Of a stretch of 64,000 bases of DNA, positions 35,942 through 48,300 are shown piece after piece. Positions within the stretch are counted from its first letter, which is position 1; every line of letters starts with the position of its first letter. The position numbers and the translations under genes are program-made. Below the pieces are notes generated by a model that was given only the letters and a program-made list of their open reading frames with translations, had not been told where the DNA came from and searched no databases. The DNA is taken from NCBI GenBank assembly GCA_051453625.1, contig JBOZIK010000001.1, positions 180,724,526 through 180,788,525 of the forward strand, written 5' to 3'. Source of the stretch: Welwitschia mirabilis (lineage: Eukaryota; Gnetophyta; Gnetopsida; Welwitschiales).

Positions 35942-36646
35942 AATAAACTTCATCGCCGTTAACGTATTCATCCAAGCTTTCTGAGACTCAAGTTTCCACT
36001 TTTTCTGGAAATCTCAATAGCATCGTATACCAACTTTTCCCTTTTTCCAGTTTCAGCGTGCTAGCGGTAGAATACAGATCCCCCAACAGACCTGTTTGTT
36101 GATTCAGAGTTTGTTTCACGAGTTTGTCCTTACTGAATTTTCCGTCCTTCGTTTTTCTCTTGATTTCGCATTCACGGAGTTGCCTTCTTGCACAGTAATT
36201 TGAAAGCGCCATATTAGACCCATGAAAAGTTGCAGAAGGAAGAAAGGAAAAAGACTTTGTCCTACCCCACCTTCGTTTGACAGGTTCAAAATGGAAAGAC
36301 AACGTGCATGATATTTGAGGAATTTTGTATGGGCCTCTGAAAGAACCCGAAGTCTCTGGGTGCAATGAAGGATAAGATTAGTATAAAAGACATGGCTTGT
36401 AGCGTTATAAGCTTTTTTGGTGTCATGGCTGACAGCAGCACTTGTCTTCAACGTCTTGGAGGGGATATTCCTCTGCTGCATATCTAGATGATAAGCGATG
36501 CCAGAATTGAGGTGGTTTGGTTTGACAAGATATTTCCTGAAAAAGAAATCTGCGACACCCGAGCCCAACTCAGAAATTTCTAACCAAATTGAAGGAAAAA
36601 TTTCAAAATATAATAAAATACAGATAAAGGTTTTGTGCCCCTGCAA
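35942..36646 (+). terminator. AGO7 3' untranslated region with possible poly(A) signals
   Basis: AATAAA directly follows the stop codon (35942-35947), which is very close for a working signal. Another AATAAA lies at 36612-36617 in an A-rich stretch. Open frames on the - strand here (up to 176 codons, 36116-36646) start at TTG and match nothing known, so I treat them as chance. The true cleavage site is not visible. Confidence 0.35.
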
Positions 36647-36920
36647 AGCTTGATGGCTCTGAAGAAGCTATTCTGTCGGCGTGAAAAGCGAGGAGTGAGG
36701 GGAAAAGTGAGGAATAGTGTCCGTGATCACGGTCATCGTGGGGTTGCCTCACGTCTGCAATGTGCAATCTGGACGGTTGAAGGGCCGTCCTTGAAAACAA
36801 CACATGAGAAGTGGGAAAACGTACACGTCCTTCAGTGTCAGCCTTCAGGTATAGTCAACGTCATCGTCATCCAAAAACTTTTAAACATTTGTGAGTCCTT
36901 GAAAAGATGATGTGTGCCAT
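36647..36920. other. Non-repetitive downstream flank with small dyads
   Basis: The last stretch of higher-GC sequence after AGO7. It contains a perfect 12-base palindrome CCGTGATCACGG (about 36721-36732) and a stem GGACGG/CCGTCC (about 36772-36790). No gene recognised. Confidence 0.4.
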
Positions 36921-39900
36921 GTTAGCTCTAGGAAAATAGTAGAGTTATGGTAACTTCAGAGGCAACAAAGTGCACTGGAGTGTTTATTTGTGTTCAATCT
37001 CAAAAGTAATAGGTTTTTCCCTTCTTTTTTACCTTTAAAATAAAGGTAAATTTAACATATTTAATAAGTGATAGTGGACCTTTTTTAATACTTAAGTTTA
37101 TTTTTTAATACGTATGATATAATCATGAATTACAAGCTAATTTGTGAAATTGGGATTTTAACCTAAGACATTGAAACTTACGCTTAGTGATGGAGCTTGA
37201 AAAGTCAAAATAAAATATAATTATAATATAAAATATTTATCTTCTAATTAATTTATTGTAAAACTTTTCATGAAAACTCATGAAAAAGCTTTGTAGCTAT
37301 AAAACTTTATAGTTGAACGAGGAGGAGGTAACTTTGTGAGTGTCCCCTTAAAAGTTATAAAATTTTAGTTCACATATATTGTTCCCACCTGCAAAATTGA
37401 TGACTTGACAAATATGATAAGTAGTTCACATATATTGTTCCCAGCTGCAAAATTGATGACCTGACAAATATGATAAGTAGTTCTCAAAGCATTTAAGAGC
37501 TAAAATAATACTTAAGAAATTCATACTTAAACAAGACTAACCATAATAAGAATAAGATTTTATAGTAAGAATGCAAAGGTAAGAATGAATAAGAAGGAAA
37601 GTAGAAAGAATTGAACTTAAATTACTATTGCTTTTCCTACTTCTTCTAAACTTCATTCCCTCAAAATGAATATATTCTCAAATGTTGCAAAAATCAATGG
37701 AAATAGTTATACTAGATTTGAAAGAGAGAACTAATTATATGCTTATTAGATGTGAATTTTTTAGATTTTGATGAACATAAAGTTTAAAATTAAGAAAAAC
37801 TTCTATCCAAGTTATAGTGGAGTAACTAGAAGTTTAGACGAGGTAATTTTGTAACTCTCATGTGCTAAGTAGATTTTTTTAATAAAAATTCATAGAATTA
37901 AGAGGTTCAACTACAATAAAGATATAAATAACAAATAATAAAATTCATTAGTTACTAAACTAGTCTTATCGTTATTACAATGCTAATCTAATTGCCTAAC
38001 ACAATCTTGAAAATGATTATAAAATTATTTAATATTTTAATTTTTAAAATGTTATATATATTTTTCTTAATTCCTTTGCCTTTTTTTATGTGTTGATTTG
38101 AGACATTAGGGATTTAATTTTCAACTAACAAAGAACATTTTATGTTTTAATGTTACGTACCTTTTTCAAAAGGGTAAGTAGTTTTTTAATTATTTCTATT
38201 AAAAATAAATTTTATATATATATATATATATATAAGTAATAAGATTTACTAAGATAATCATGAAGGACTTAGATATACATTAAAGATAGAAATTTGAAGG
38301 GAACACCGAAAATGATAAAATAAGAAGTTTTATTTGTTAGCTTAAACGATTAAATAGATTATGAAAGAAGTGAAACTTCAAAGCTCATAGTTTGGTTGAT
38401 CTATGTTAAGTTTGATGAATAACTTTGAGTAATAATATATATTATAGATAGGATTAAAATAATAATTTATGAATTGCATCCACTAAAACTTACACATGGA
38501 AATAGATGACATATTTCATAATGATATTTAAATCCTTTTAATAAAACATTATAGATAGGTCATCTCTCCCATTATACAATGGAAGACAAATGAGAATGAA
38601 GAGAGATCTTTTTTGGAGTACGTAAAGATGAAATAAGGAGGAACAAGATGCATATTGGTGAGAAAAAAAAAGTTTCTTAATTTCTTTGTTTACTTTTTTC
38701 TTTTCTTTTTTAAATAGATATTAGGAAGTGTGTGGTGAAAGAATTTCTTTGTTTTTCTGTTACATTAGATATGGAAAGAACTGCAGCAATTTAAACTTGT
38801 TAAAAAGACTCTTAACTAATATACTTTTAAAATGCTCATGATGTTGTCCATAAGTTTTTGTGGCATCTTGTTTAAAGCCATAAATTACTATAAATTACAA
38901 TAGTCGTGTGAATAATTTTAGATGCTAGAAGATATCTCTTAATGAATGCTTATTTTAACTCTTTAAAATCAGACTTCCCTAATATAATTGTCTAAACCAA
39001 GTTTTATCTTGATCTTTTGAAAATAGAAGGAAGATGACTAATTTAGATTCATTAGAATTAACATGTAGAGTGATACAATGAATCATTTGAAATTTTTCCA
39101 AGAATTTATAAGGATCTTCTTTATAAAAAGCATGGAAGTTTGGGAAAAGATTAAGATTCTTGATTTTACAAGTCAGATTAGTATTTTAAGGTAAAGTGGT
39201 TTTAGTGGTTTGAGAATCTAAAGTAATCAATTAAAGTCTTATTAAACAAAGATAAAGTTAAATTAATAAAGTCATTATCATTGTTGTCGTTGTTGCTGTG
39301 ATAATTTCTAGTGTTGTGATTGTTCTAATTATGAGACATGGTTTTGGAAGGTGTAGAAATAAATAAACAATAAAAGGTTTCAAAAGGAATGTTATAAATT
39401 TCTTCAATTGGAAATACAAATTCTTGATTTCTAGTAGTAGGAATGAAGTTCATGTGTGAAGTCTATGTGAAGAGAAGGTGAAGGAGTTAATAGTTGAGAC
39501 TTTGCAAAAGAGGAAGATGATCGTTGAGACATTATAATTCTTTGTAAATATGTAGAAGTTCATTATTAAAATCTAATTTTAAAGGTGTTCAAACATTCTA
39601 AACTATCACATGAATGTACAAAAAAAGATATGTGCATTAAGGAAAATTGTAAAAGATTCAAGCAAGTCTCACTTTGATATTTTTAAAATTCTCTTTAAAA
39701 CATTATTAATAACATAATCATTTAACATTATAAATCAATAAATATAATTTCATGCACTTAGTTCCTTAACAACAATTCTTAAACCAAGCTTTGTCGAAGC
39801 CATTTTCAGTTTAATTATTAACACAAGAACGACAGATATGAGTACCCTTAAAACCATGTATTATACATATTAATGTAAAAATTCCTGCAAAAATCTCTTA

Positions 39901-42727
39901 GAGACTTGGAAAAAATAGTGAGTACATGAGTATTGAACCAATGAAACTAAATGTATGTTATAAAATAAAGGTATTTTACTAATATTTTTACTTTAATGTG
40001 ATAAAGCATCTTTCATGGTTAATACGTAAAAATGCATTATGATAAAAAAGAATAAAAAATAAAAATATTATGTACAATGTAAAAATATTTAATACTATAT
40101 TTTATTAAACCAGATAAAGCACACCCTTAATAGAGAAAAAGAACACTCAATATTTTAAGAAAGAGTCTAAATGAAAAAAGTATTTACAAGGCCATTCAGA
40201 ATCATTCATTAAGCTTAAATAAATTATTAAAGTCATAGAAAGTCTTTGATATAATGACTCATGCTATCAGACATGAGTGAATCATTAAATCAAACTCTTC
40301 AACTTTTATCTTGTTACATATAAAATGATTTTATTATTAAGTTTAATGTGAAGAATTTATACAAAGGGAAGGTTAATTATGTGTTCCAGCAAAAATTCTC
40401 AAAATTGACAAAACCCAAATAAAGTTTATTTCAAAAAGTGTACCTAGAGACATCTATTTAGATTAGGTCATTCAAAAGGTCTATTTAAGAAGCAAGTGTA
40501 GAAAGTCATTTGTAAGAACATTGTAAACTCCAGTTTCCAAAAAGCTATTATAACTATTAACTACCTAGAAATATAGAACTTGTTCTAGAAAAATGAAACA
40601 TTTATTCTAGTTATCTATAACTATTTCAATTAGATTGAAAGCTTATAGATAGGATCATTTTTCTATAAAATGATAAGCAAAAACAATTATAAGTTAAATT
40701 GACATCCAAAGTCAGAAGTAAATAAGGCACTAAGTCTAATTGCTATCTAGAGGATAGTCTATAATTTTTTGAGATTGGCAAAAACTTATTTTTGAGGAAT
40801 ATAGTAACTTTTGGGAAAATAACTGTAACCAAAATTTTATGTAATGAATAAAGAAGAGCTTTACATCATTTCTTAAGTAAGACATTTCTTTTATTTCATC
40901 ATAGATTTATATTATTCGTTCCTTGAAGGTGATTTATTATATATTTTTAATGCTTTATCACATACTTAGAATCTATTTTCCTTCATCATGTAATTTAATA
41001 AAGAGTCTATTATTAAGTGTTTCTTTTATCCTCTTTTCTTGTCTCTATTCCAAGTCTTTATCTAGAAGTCTTAGCAAATTTTAATCATTAACAAATTAAA
41101 GTGAAAAGATGTTTAAATAAATTGCAATTCATTACATTATAACCAATAGACATTAAATAACAAATTCATTTGATGAAATCATCTATGCTTAAATGAACTA
41201 AAAACAGATTCTAACTTTATAAAATTCAACTTGTAGTTCATGAAAAATGAAGGATAAAAACTAGAATTTGAGAGCAAAAATGTAAAGTGAGAAGTTAGTA
41301 ACATTCATGGATGCATATAGAAGATTTAACAAACCTCAAACTATGTATCAAAGTCCATTTATGGTACTTTCTTAAAAGACATGTATGTACCATGTAACCA
41401 AAAGAAGAATGAGAAAGAGAAGGGGAAAACATGAAAAAATATTTTTGATACCCTTAAACTCTTCAGAACACCATGTCTAAATCTACCATGCAATATTTGA
41501 ATGATTTCTAGCTTAAAAATGCAATTTTTAACTAAGTTAATATAGGACATGTTAAGTGCATCATGCAAAAACAAAATCTAGAGGCCTATGTTGGGTAAAA
41601 ATCTTAAGAAATTGGTAAACATATAATAATGCCTCATTTTTACTAAACAAATTTAGTTTAATAATAGATAATATGTTATGCATATGTACTAAGCTTATTC
41701 TACATAATATAACAATAGTATAAATGTTAGTTTTGTACATATGAACTTGTTCCAAAAAATGTAATAATATTATGAGCTATGGCATTCATATTTTTCAAAT
41801 AGCCAAAAAATAAAAAACTTAATAAATAAATAAAAATGAATAAACCAGAAGAAGGATAAGAAAAATTAAGAAATAAATAACATGTAAATGTACAACCCCA
41901 CTTAGCGGATGCTGGCGATGCATAATTCATTAGTAAGCACAAAAATTGATTAATGTATAATTACTTACTAATTAGGATTAGTTAAGTGATTAGTATATGA
42001 GGGGCTAAAAATGAAATACACATTAGCATAAGAATATTTAGTAAAATCTAGTGGAAAAAAATATGGAAATAGTCAAAAGTGATGTGACATAAAAAATGGT
42101 AAGGCTTTAAAAAAGATGGATAAAAAGAGAAAAAGAAACGATTATGTAATAAAGAAAGGCATTAAGAGATATTCCCAAAGACTAAGACATCCTAAGGATG
42201 TTCTTTCCCTAAAATTTCAACATTTTGAAACTCTCATTTAATGAGTTTTAATGTTTTCAAAATTTCATGTGAAAATATAAAAGACATAAAAGTGATATTT
42301 TTATGAAGGTATAATATTTTCAAAGTTTTATTAGCACTTTTAAGGCCTAAAATATCTCCATTATCTAAAGCTGTAAATACTTGCTCACTACCACCATAGA
42401 AACAACAAAAAGATGAATTCCTAAAGTGAGAACTAAAGGAAGAGGATCTTATATAAGGTTTACTTATAACATTATGTTAAATAATACTTATGTTATTTAG
42501 TAAGTAGACTTATTATTCTATAAAAAAATATGTACATACAGATAAATGCACACAAACACATACAAAAGGATATCATAATTATTATTTGTAAGTTTAATCT
42601 ATTTTTAAAATTAATATTATAATATTTTTTTAAATTTTAAAAATATAATTATTTAATGTTGAGTGGCCATAAGTGAATGAATGAAGATTCTAAATGGAAG
42701 ATGATGTTAAAAAAATCACATATTATT
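36921..42727. other. AT-rich intergenic sequence, no gene recognised
   Basis: No coding or RNA gene signal. It contains the 56-bp tandem duplication at 37367 and a (TA)n run at about 38213-38235. Confidence 0.45.
37367..37478 (+). repeat. 56-bp tandem duplication
   Basis: Two adjacent copies, 37367-37422 and 37423-37478, differ at about two positions. Both begin AGTTCACATATATTGTTCCC and end AATATGATAAGT. There is no gap nearby, so this is a genuine recent duplication. Confidence 0.9.
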
Positions 42728-42872
42728 GGGTCAAACTTAAAGCAGCTAGCAATCATACCTTTCCTTAACCATCATGATTATTTACACCTAGGTCCTTATA
42801 GAATGCCAAGCAAAACATTTAAGAATTTGAAGCCATGACCTCATAGATGGAAGATAAATGTTCTACTACCAT
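42728..42872 (-). repeat. tRNA-derived SINE-like element, copy S4
   Basis: On the - strand: GGTAGTAGAACATTTATC, CTTCCATCTATGAGGTCATG and GCTTCAAATTC (a worn B box), then a diverged body and the tail GGTATGATTGCTAG. The order agrees with copies S1 and S2, 13-14 kb away. It is the most diverged of the four. Confidence 0.45.
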
Positions 42873-44252
42873 CATGTTGATAATTCAAATCTTTCTTCTA
42901 GCATTGGATTTGGTGATGTCTATCATAATTTTCATTGCAAGAATTTAATGAAACACTTTCCTATAAATAAATACCTTGAGAAGATCATTTATTAACCTAA
43001 CCTAGTTTATGACTTTTTCTGAATCAATATACTCTCTTTTAGTATGGATGTAGCTACCACAATGCATATCTTTCCTTTGCTCAAAAACATTCTAAATGAA
43101 AATTTATCTTTCTATTAGTTATCTTTCAAGTTATTTTGGCATCTTATTTTCATATATTTTGAAGATTTTATTTATAGTAATAATAATATACAAAGGTTTA
43201 AAACTAATTCATAGTTAGAATTCCATTATAAGATATGTCCATCATTAGCATCTATGGTTACATCACCAGGGACAAACTCCCAAATGATAGATAAAGCGTA
43301 ATTGATAAAGCTTTTAACTTTGACATACTTTTAGTGATAATCATGATGAATATAATTGATATGATAATAACATATCCATCATTGGCCTTTGTGGTTTCAT
43401 TAATGAAAATTGGCTTCCACATGATACATAGAGCATTGCCAATGGACATAATGATATATGGTGATATTTTCACTATCAAGTTTTATGATATTATTTATTA
43501 TTTTATCCTTATGAAAAGTTTCTTCTGAAGTCATGACTTCTATTGCTTCAAGATGGATGCCATTAGTGATATATATTGCATGTTTATTTGTTGGGTTATT
43601 TTTTTGATTTATTGATAATATATTACTTTGTATATAAGTACATATATTTGTTCATCAACACTAAGGTGAATCCTTATTTGAGTGTAATGTGGCTAATCCT
43701 ATTTCCCAAGTTCTAAACTTAAGAATCTTTGTAAGAAGTCTAAGGACATACTATTATATAATAATGATAATATAATTACAATGCTCACATCATTTCTCCT
43801 TTAAGTATGATATTACGAACAATGAATGTTAATAAAAATAATTCTTGAAAGTCTTACTTGTAAACCTTATGTATATTTTATTATTACATTTCTTCTTTCT
43901 TTTTTATTAATGTAATTTAATATAGAATAACTACTAAATATATGTGTTTACATTTAATATAGCACTAGAATAGTAATTGAATACTTAATTCAATAAAAAA
44001 TGTGGTTAGTATAAGAACATAACATCACTTAATCAATCCATTATTATTAAGAATATATTTCTTATTTTTCTGAATCTTAGTGCATGTGATGATTTAAATC
44101 TTAAAAATAACTCAATGATTAGATTTAAATGAAATGGTTAGAGGTATGGTGCAAGAAAAACATAAATAAGGCATGAAAATGTACACATTGTAAAATATTA
44201 ACAAGGGATACATTAATAGAGGAATGAAATTACTAACTTATCTTTATTATTA

Positions 44253-44311
<59 letters not shown>

Positions 44312-45600
44312 NNNNNNNNNNNNNNNNNNNNNNNNNNNNNNNNNNNNNNNNNNNNNNNNNNNNNNNNNNNNNNNNNNNNNNNNNNNNNNNNNNNNNNNNN
44401 NNNNNNNNNNNNNNNNNNNNNNNNNNNNNNNNNNNNNNNNNNNNNNNNNNNNNNNNNNNNNNNNNNNNNNNNNNNNNNNNNNNNNNNNNNNNNNNNNNNN
44501 NNNNNNNNNNNNNNNNNNNNNNNNNNNNNNNNNNNNNNNNNNNNNNNNNNNNNNNNNNNNNNNNNNNNNNNNNNNNNNNNNNNNNNNNNNNNNNNNNNNN
44601 NNNNNNNNNNNNNNNNNNNNNNNNNNNNNNNNNNNNNNNNNNNNNNNNNNNNNNNNNNNNNNNNNNNNNNNNNNNNNNNNNNNNNNNNNNNNNNNNNNNN
44701 NNNNNNNNNNNNNNNNNNNNNNNNNNNNNNNNNNNNNNNNNNNNNNNNNNNNNNNNNNNNNNNNNNNNNNNNNNNNNNNNNNNNNNNNNNNNNNNNNNNN
44801 NNNNNNNNNNNNNNNNNNNNNNNNNNNNNNNNNNNNNNNNNNNNNNNNNNNNNNNNNNNNNNNNNNNNNNNACTGACTAACCCTTTTTAACATTGACCAA
44901 AGGATGTGAGAGGCTTTATACCCTTTTTGCAAAAGTCATATTTCTTGAACGGTCATTACAACTTCCACTTAATTAATGATTATTTTCCTTTAATTTGATA
45001 CAAGCATATTTGATTCATTATAAAAACATGATTTTTTTTTCAAATGGATTATTATAACACTATTACATAATACTTTTCAACATTAAAAATAACATGTGAT
45101 TACCTTATTAACATTTTGGATTTATAGCATGTGATAGTGGTTCCATAGGAGTTGAATCTAATTCTTATAATTGAATGATATCTCTATTAAGAATTTAAGA
45201 AAAATTTAATTAAATTTATTTTTTAAGATTTAATTAAGCTGGATGTTACACATATGACAAAAGGTGATTAAATATTCTAAAAGTTCATAAGACTTTGCAT
45301 AAGATCATGTATTTACATGAATAAAAACACTATGAATTGAATTTGTTTTAAAAAAACAATGAAGATTAGACTTTATTAAAAATTATAAGTAGAAAATTTC
45401 CATTAAAAAAATCAAGAAAGACTACCTATTACTATGCCAAATTATATGCTTTTGATGGGGTATTTCGAGTAGTTTTGTAGGACATTTAGATATATTTAAG
45501 CGTAAAATGATGATTATTAAGAGTCAATGATAAAATCACAAAAATGAAAAATTGCCAATACTTTTGAAGGCATTCTGAATGATTTCTAATACTTTATATT
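42873..45600. other. AT-rich stretch with CT microsatellite and 560-N gap
   Basis: No gene recognised. Two near-repeats of ATCCATCATT(A/G)GC(A/C)T within 43237-43400 show a local duplication. A (CT)n run at 44255-44311 borders the gap 44312-44871, which probably marks where reads failed in the repeat. Confidence 0.45.
44255..44311. repeat. (CT)n microsatellite at a gap edge
   Basis: An uninterrupted CT run of at least 28 units that ends in Ns, so its true length is unknown. Confidence 0.95.
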
Positions 45601-45619
45601 CTGAGGAGTAACTAATGAT

Positions 45620-45880
45620 CTACAAGGATGATTTAACTTGATGAATAAGCTTAAAAAATCCATCATACACTCCATTATCTGGATGAACACCTAAACAACA
45701 CCACATGTATGCTGATAAGGATGCTAACTTGACTAAAGATAGAAGATAATTTGGGACTTCTCTTAATGTGGTATCATCCCCACCATCATTCAGATGATAA
45801 GTAGGACAATACCTAAGATTAGTTAATGCATTAAACTTCATCAAACTTACGCAATGTGTTATGTGCCTCCTAGGCATCAT
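45620..45880 (-). other. Unassigned open frame of 86 codons
   Basis: It starts ATG ATG (MMPRRHITHCVSLMKFNAL) and runs uninterrupted to the end (LIHQVKSSL). The composition is less AT-driven than chance frames here (several Pro, Cys, Gly and Asp codons), which suggests a remnant of real coding sequence. I recognise no family. It lies just before the LTR homology of element E2 begins, so it may be flanking host sequence, another transposon, or the unaligned start of that LTR. Confidence 0.25.
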
Positions 45881-45919
45881 TAAGGTTTTAGTTGTGTCTA
45901 TTAGATTTTCTATTTTTAA

Positions 45920-46667
45920 GTCTATTGTTGCAAATAAATACCACCTTTATTATCAATATTAATTATCTTCTTTGGCACCAAAAAATCTTGTGATAGGGTA
46001 GAAGATCTGCCCATTAGTTACAAAGAAGAGTCTTCCTTAGTGTTGAGCTATGTCTTCTTCATTGAGGTGCTACTGCTTTATAACAAGATGGTGGTTTGAT
46101 TTTTAATGAAAATCTTCTTTCAGTTTTATATATTCATATGCATGTCTCTTATGGTTTATGTTGGTTATGATTTTGTGACTGTTTCCTAATTGATATAGGT
46201 TATTAAGGGAAACATTTGTCAAGGGAAATGTTAGTTAAGCTTTGCATTGCATTGCATTATATATTTTCTAGATTAATCTTTACATGTTTTCCATATTTTT
46301 TTGGATGTACTTAATATCTTAGGTTGGTTAGGGTTAGTGATAGTTTCCTTTATTGATCTAGGTTATACAAGGCCGATCTTAGTCACAAAGATTTGGTAGT
46401 TAGATAGATATTGCATTTATAGTAGTTTTCATTTGCATTGCATCATCTGTTTACTTTTCTTGCATTGTTTATTTTCATTTTAATCTTAAAAAGAAAAATA
46501 TAAAATACATTGCTTAAATCAATTCTCTAGCTTTGAGCCTAATGCCTTTGATGAATTATAACATTCAGATTTACTCTCATCTGTATTAGTATATGTGTTT
46601 TAGAATATATTTGTGATTGACAGAATTTAATAAAGGACATATTATTTTCATAGATATGACTACAACA
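45920..46667 (+). repeat. 5' LTR of element E2 (left edge uncertain)
   Basis: It aligns with 11210-11888 on the same strand and with the reverse complement of 48301 to about 48930. Landmarks: CAAATAAATACC, TCTTGTGATAGGGTAGAAG, TTAGTGTTGAGCTATG, TATAGGTTATTAAGGG, GGTTATACAAGGCCGATC. It ends ACTACAACA at 46667. Confidence 0.7.
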
Positions 46668-46690
46668 TCTTGGTGTAATTACTAGGAAAG
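46668..46690 (+). other. Possible primer-binding site of element E2
   Basis: TCTTGGTGTAATTACTAGG directly follows the LTR end. The - strand element has TCTTGATGTTGTTACTGAGG at the same place (63356 downward). The conserved TGGTGT start suits a tRNA with a TGG complement to CCA, but it does not match one plant tRNA well enough to name it. Confidence 0.4.
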
Positions 46691-46842
46691 GTCATAAGGA
46701 GTTCGAGGATTATCATTACCCAGGTAAGTGCTTTGGATTTCGATTTAGGTGTTTGTTTATGGTAGTGTTGTAGTTTTATTATAAATATTGTAGCTTTTCT
46801 TTTTGTAGATTTTCGGTTTTTTTAATTTTACAAATAATGCCC

Positions 46843-47086
46843 TATCATCCTGTTTGTTATTGAGATGATACAAGTAGATGATGACCTAGGATTAGGATTT
46901 TTTAAAGATTTTTCAGGGTTTTTATTTTTGGTTTTCCACTACTAATAAGTTGATATCATCTCCTTTGTCGTCTAGATGATATAGATGAACTATACTATTA
47001 GTTTTTGGTTTTATTATATTTTTTCTTTTCTTTATTTTCTATAAAATAGTCATCCAAGTCATCGTCTAAATAACCATAGAGATGAC
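46843..47086. repeat. Three dyad-symmetric units in the leader of E2
   Basis: Units at 46843-46885, 46954-46989 and 47049-47086, about 100 bases apart. Each has TCATC at the left, GATGA or GATGAC at the right and, in the middle, a version of TCGTCTAGATGAT, best kept at 46968-46980. Outer arms and inner palindrome can both pair. The leader lies between primer-binding site and gag. Confidence 0.65.
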
Positions 47087-47345
47087 AATTATAGATACAT
47101 TACTAAGCATGTAGGGAAATGGTACACTCAGATAAAAAGATGAAGTATCAAAAGGAGTAAAACCTGATTGAGGAAANNNTCAAAGAAGGTTTAGTTGACT
47201 TCAAGCTTAACCTAGGAACACACACCCTAGGTATGTAAAGAATTCTAAGACTTAAATAAGATAATGTTTCAAATTTTATTGTTTTAGTATCTGGTTTTTC
47301 AAAAGAAAGCAATATATAGAAGCAAATCATTTTCCTTTATCTATT

Positions 47346-48300
47346 TTGAATACAATGCAAAAACAAAAACAAGTAGTGTCATCTAACACTTCAATCATAA
47401 TAGAAAATTCTAATGTAAATTTTAATGCAAACACAAATGTTCCACTTAGGAATTTAATTGCCAACAGAAAACATAAAATCCAAAACACTTTTGACGTACC
47501 TCTTGATGATGATGTAGAATTAAAAAACTTAAATGCTTATCCAATCTTTGTAGGAGAATCTAATGAAGATACTTTTCAACATCTCGCCAATATAAAACAA
47601 TTAGTGCTTACTTCAAGAAATGCAAAAAAATGAATTAGTAATAGACCTTAGATGGTCATCTTTCCTATCACACTTAGAGATAGAGCAAAACTATAGCTTA
47701 AAATATACCTCTTAAAACAAAACCTCATAAAAGTCTTAAAACTTGGAGTCAAGTATAAGAAGCCTTTATTAAAATATTCATGAGTGAGTGCACAATGAGA
47801 AAAAAAAGAAAATAGATCACAAACTTTGAAAACAACCTAATGAGAATTATGCCACAACATATGAATGATTTATTATAGCAACTCATTTCAATCTTATTAA
47901 CAAATCCCCTAAAAAATAATTAATAGATTATTTTTATAGTGGATTGAATAGGAAAATAAAACAACTTATATATTTTTCATGTGGTGGCAACTTGATGAAC
48001 TTAGATTTAGATAATGCATGGATGTTGTTGGAACATCTTATTGAAATTAGTCAAACTTGACCTAAACCAACCTTTGAAGAAAATCAAACTATAGGTCAAA
48101 TGATAAAAAACTTAAAATAAGTAAAACATGATAAGGAAGAAGAACAAAATAATTCAACCAATGTGATTAAGGATTTCACTACTTCTTTGGAAAAATACAC
48201 TTAAATGATTCTAGATTCAAAGGTAACAAATGAGAAAAACATGACATCAATATGTAATAAGGGTAAAGATAACTCTCATGTAATAAAAGAATGTCCCTAT
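47346..48300 (+). pseudogene. gag pseudogene of element E2, cut by E3
   Basis: An open frame of 95 codons starts at 47346 (MNTMQKQKQVVSSN) and carries DVPLDDDVELKNLNAYPIF. It matches the - strand gag of E3 (LDDDNVELHNLNAYLTF near 62500). After stops and shifts come IDYFYSGLNRKIKQLIYF and GGNLMNLDLDNAWMLLEHL at about 47923-48045, the Athila-type gag core. CNKGKDNSHVIKEC near 48253-48294 is a zinc knuckle whose second Cys is replaced by Gly. The sequence breaks off a few bases later at 48300, where the LTR of E3 begins. In live elements gag forms the particle and binds the RNA. Confidence 0.7.

Larger units (their letters stand above)
45920..48300 (+). mobile_element. Athila-like Ty3/gypsy element E2, 5' part, interrupted
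   Basis: In + orientation: a 5' LTR (to 46667), a possible primer-binding site, a leader of about 680 bp with three dyad units, and a gag pseudogene (47346-48300) that stops abruptly at the TG of the - strand LTR at 48301. The family is the same as E1 and E3. The rest of E2 should resume to the right of the window, after E3. Its left LTR edge is uncertain; homology is clear from about 45920. Confidence 0.7.

Noticed and set aside
36116-36646. 176-codon frame on the - strand after AGO7
   Set aside because: It starts at TTG, gives no recognisable domain, and lies in the probable 3' untranslated region.
30500-36900. A TAS3 or MIR390 locus near AGO7
   Set aside because: I looked for the conserved tasiARF core and for a miR390-like hairpin by eye and saw neither.
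46843-47086. The spaced dyad units as a CRISPR array
   Set aside because: Units are diverged and palindromic, spacers are unequal and shared between elements, and this is plant nuclear DNA.
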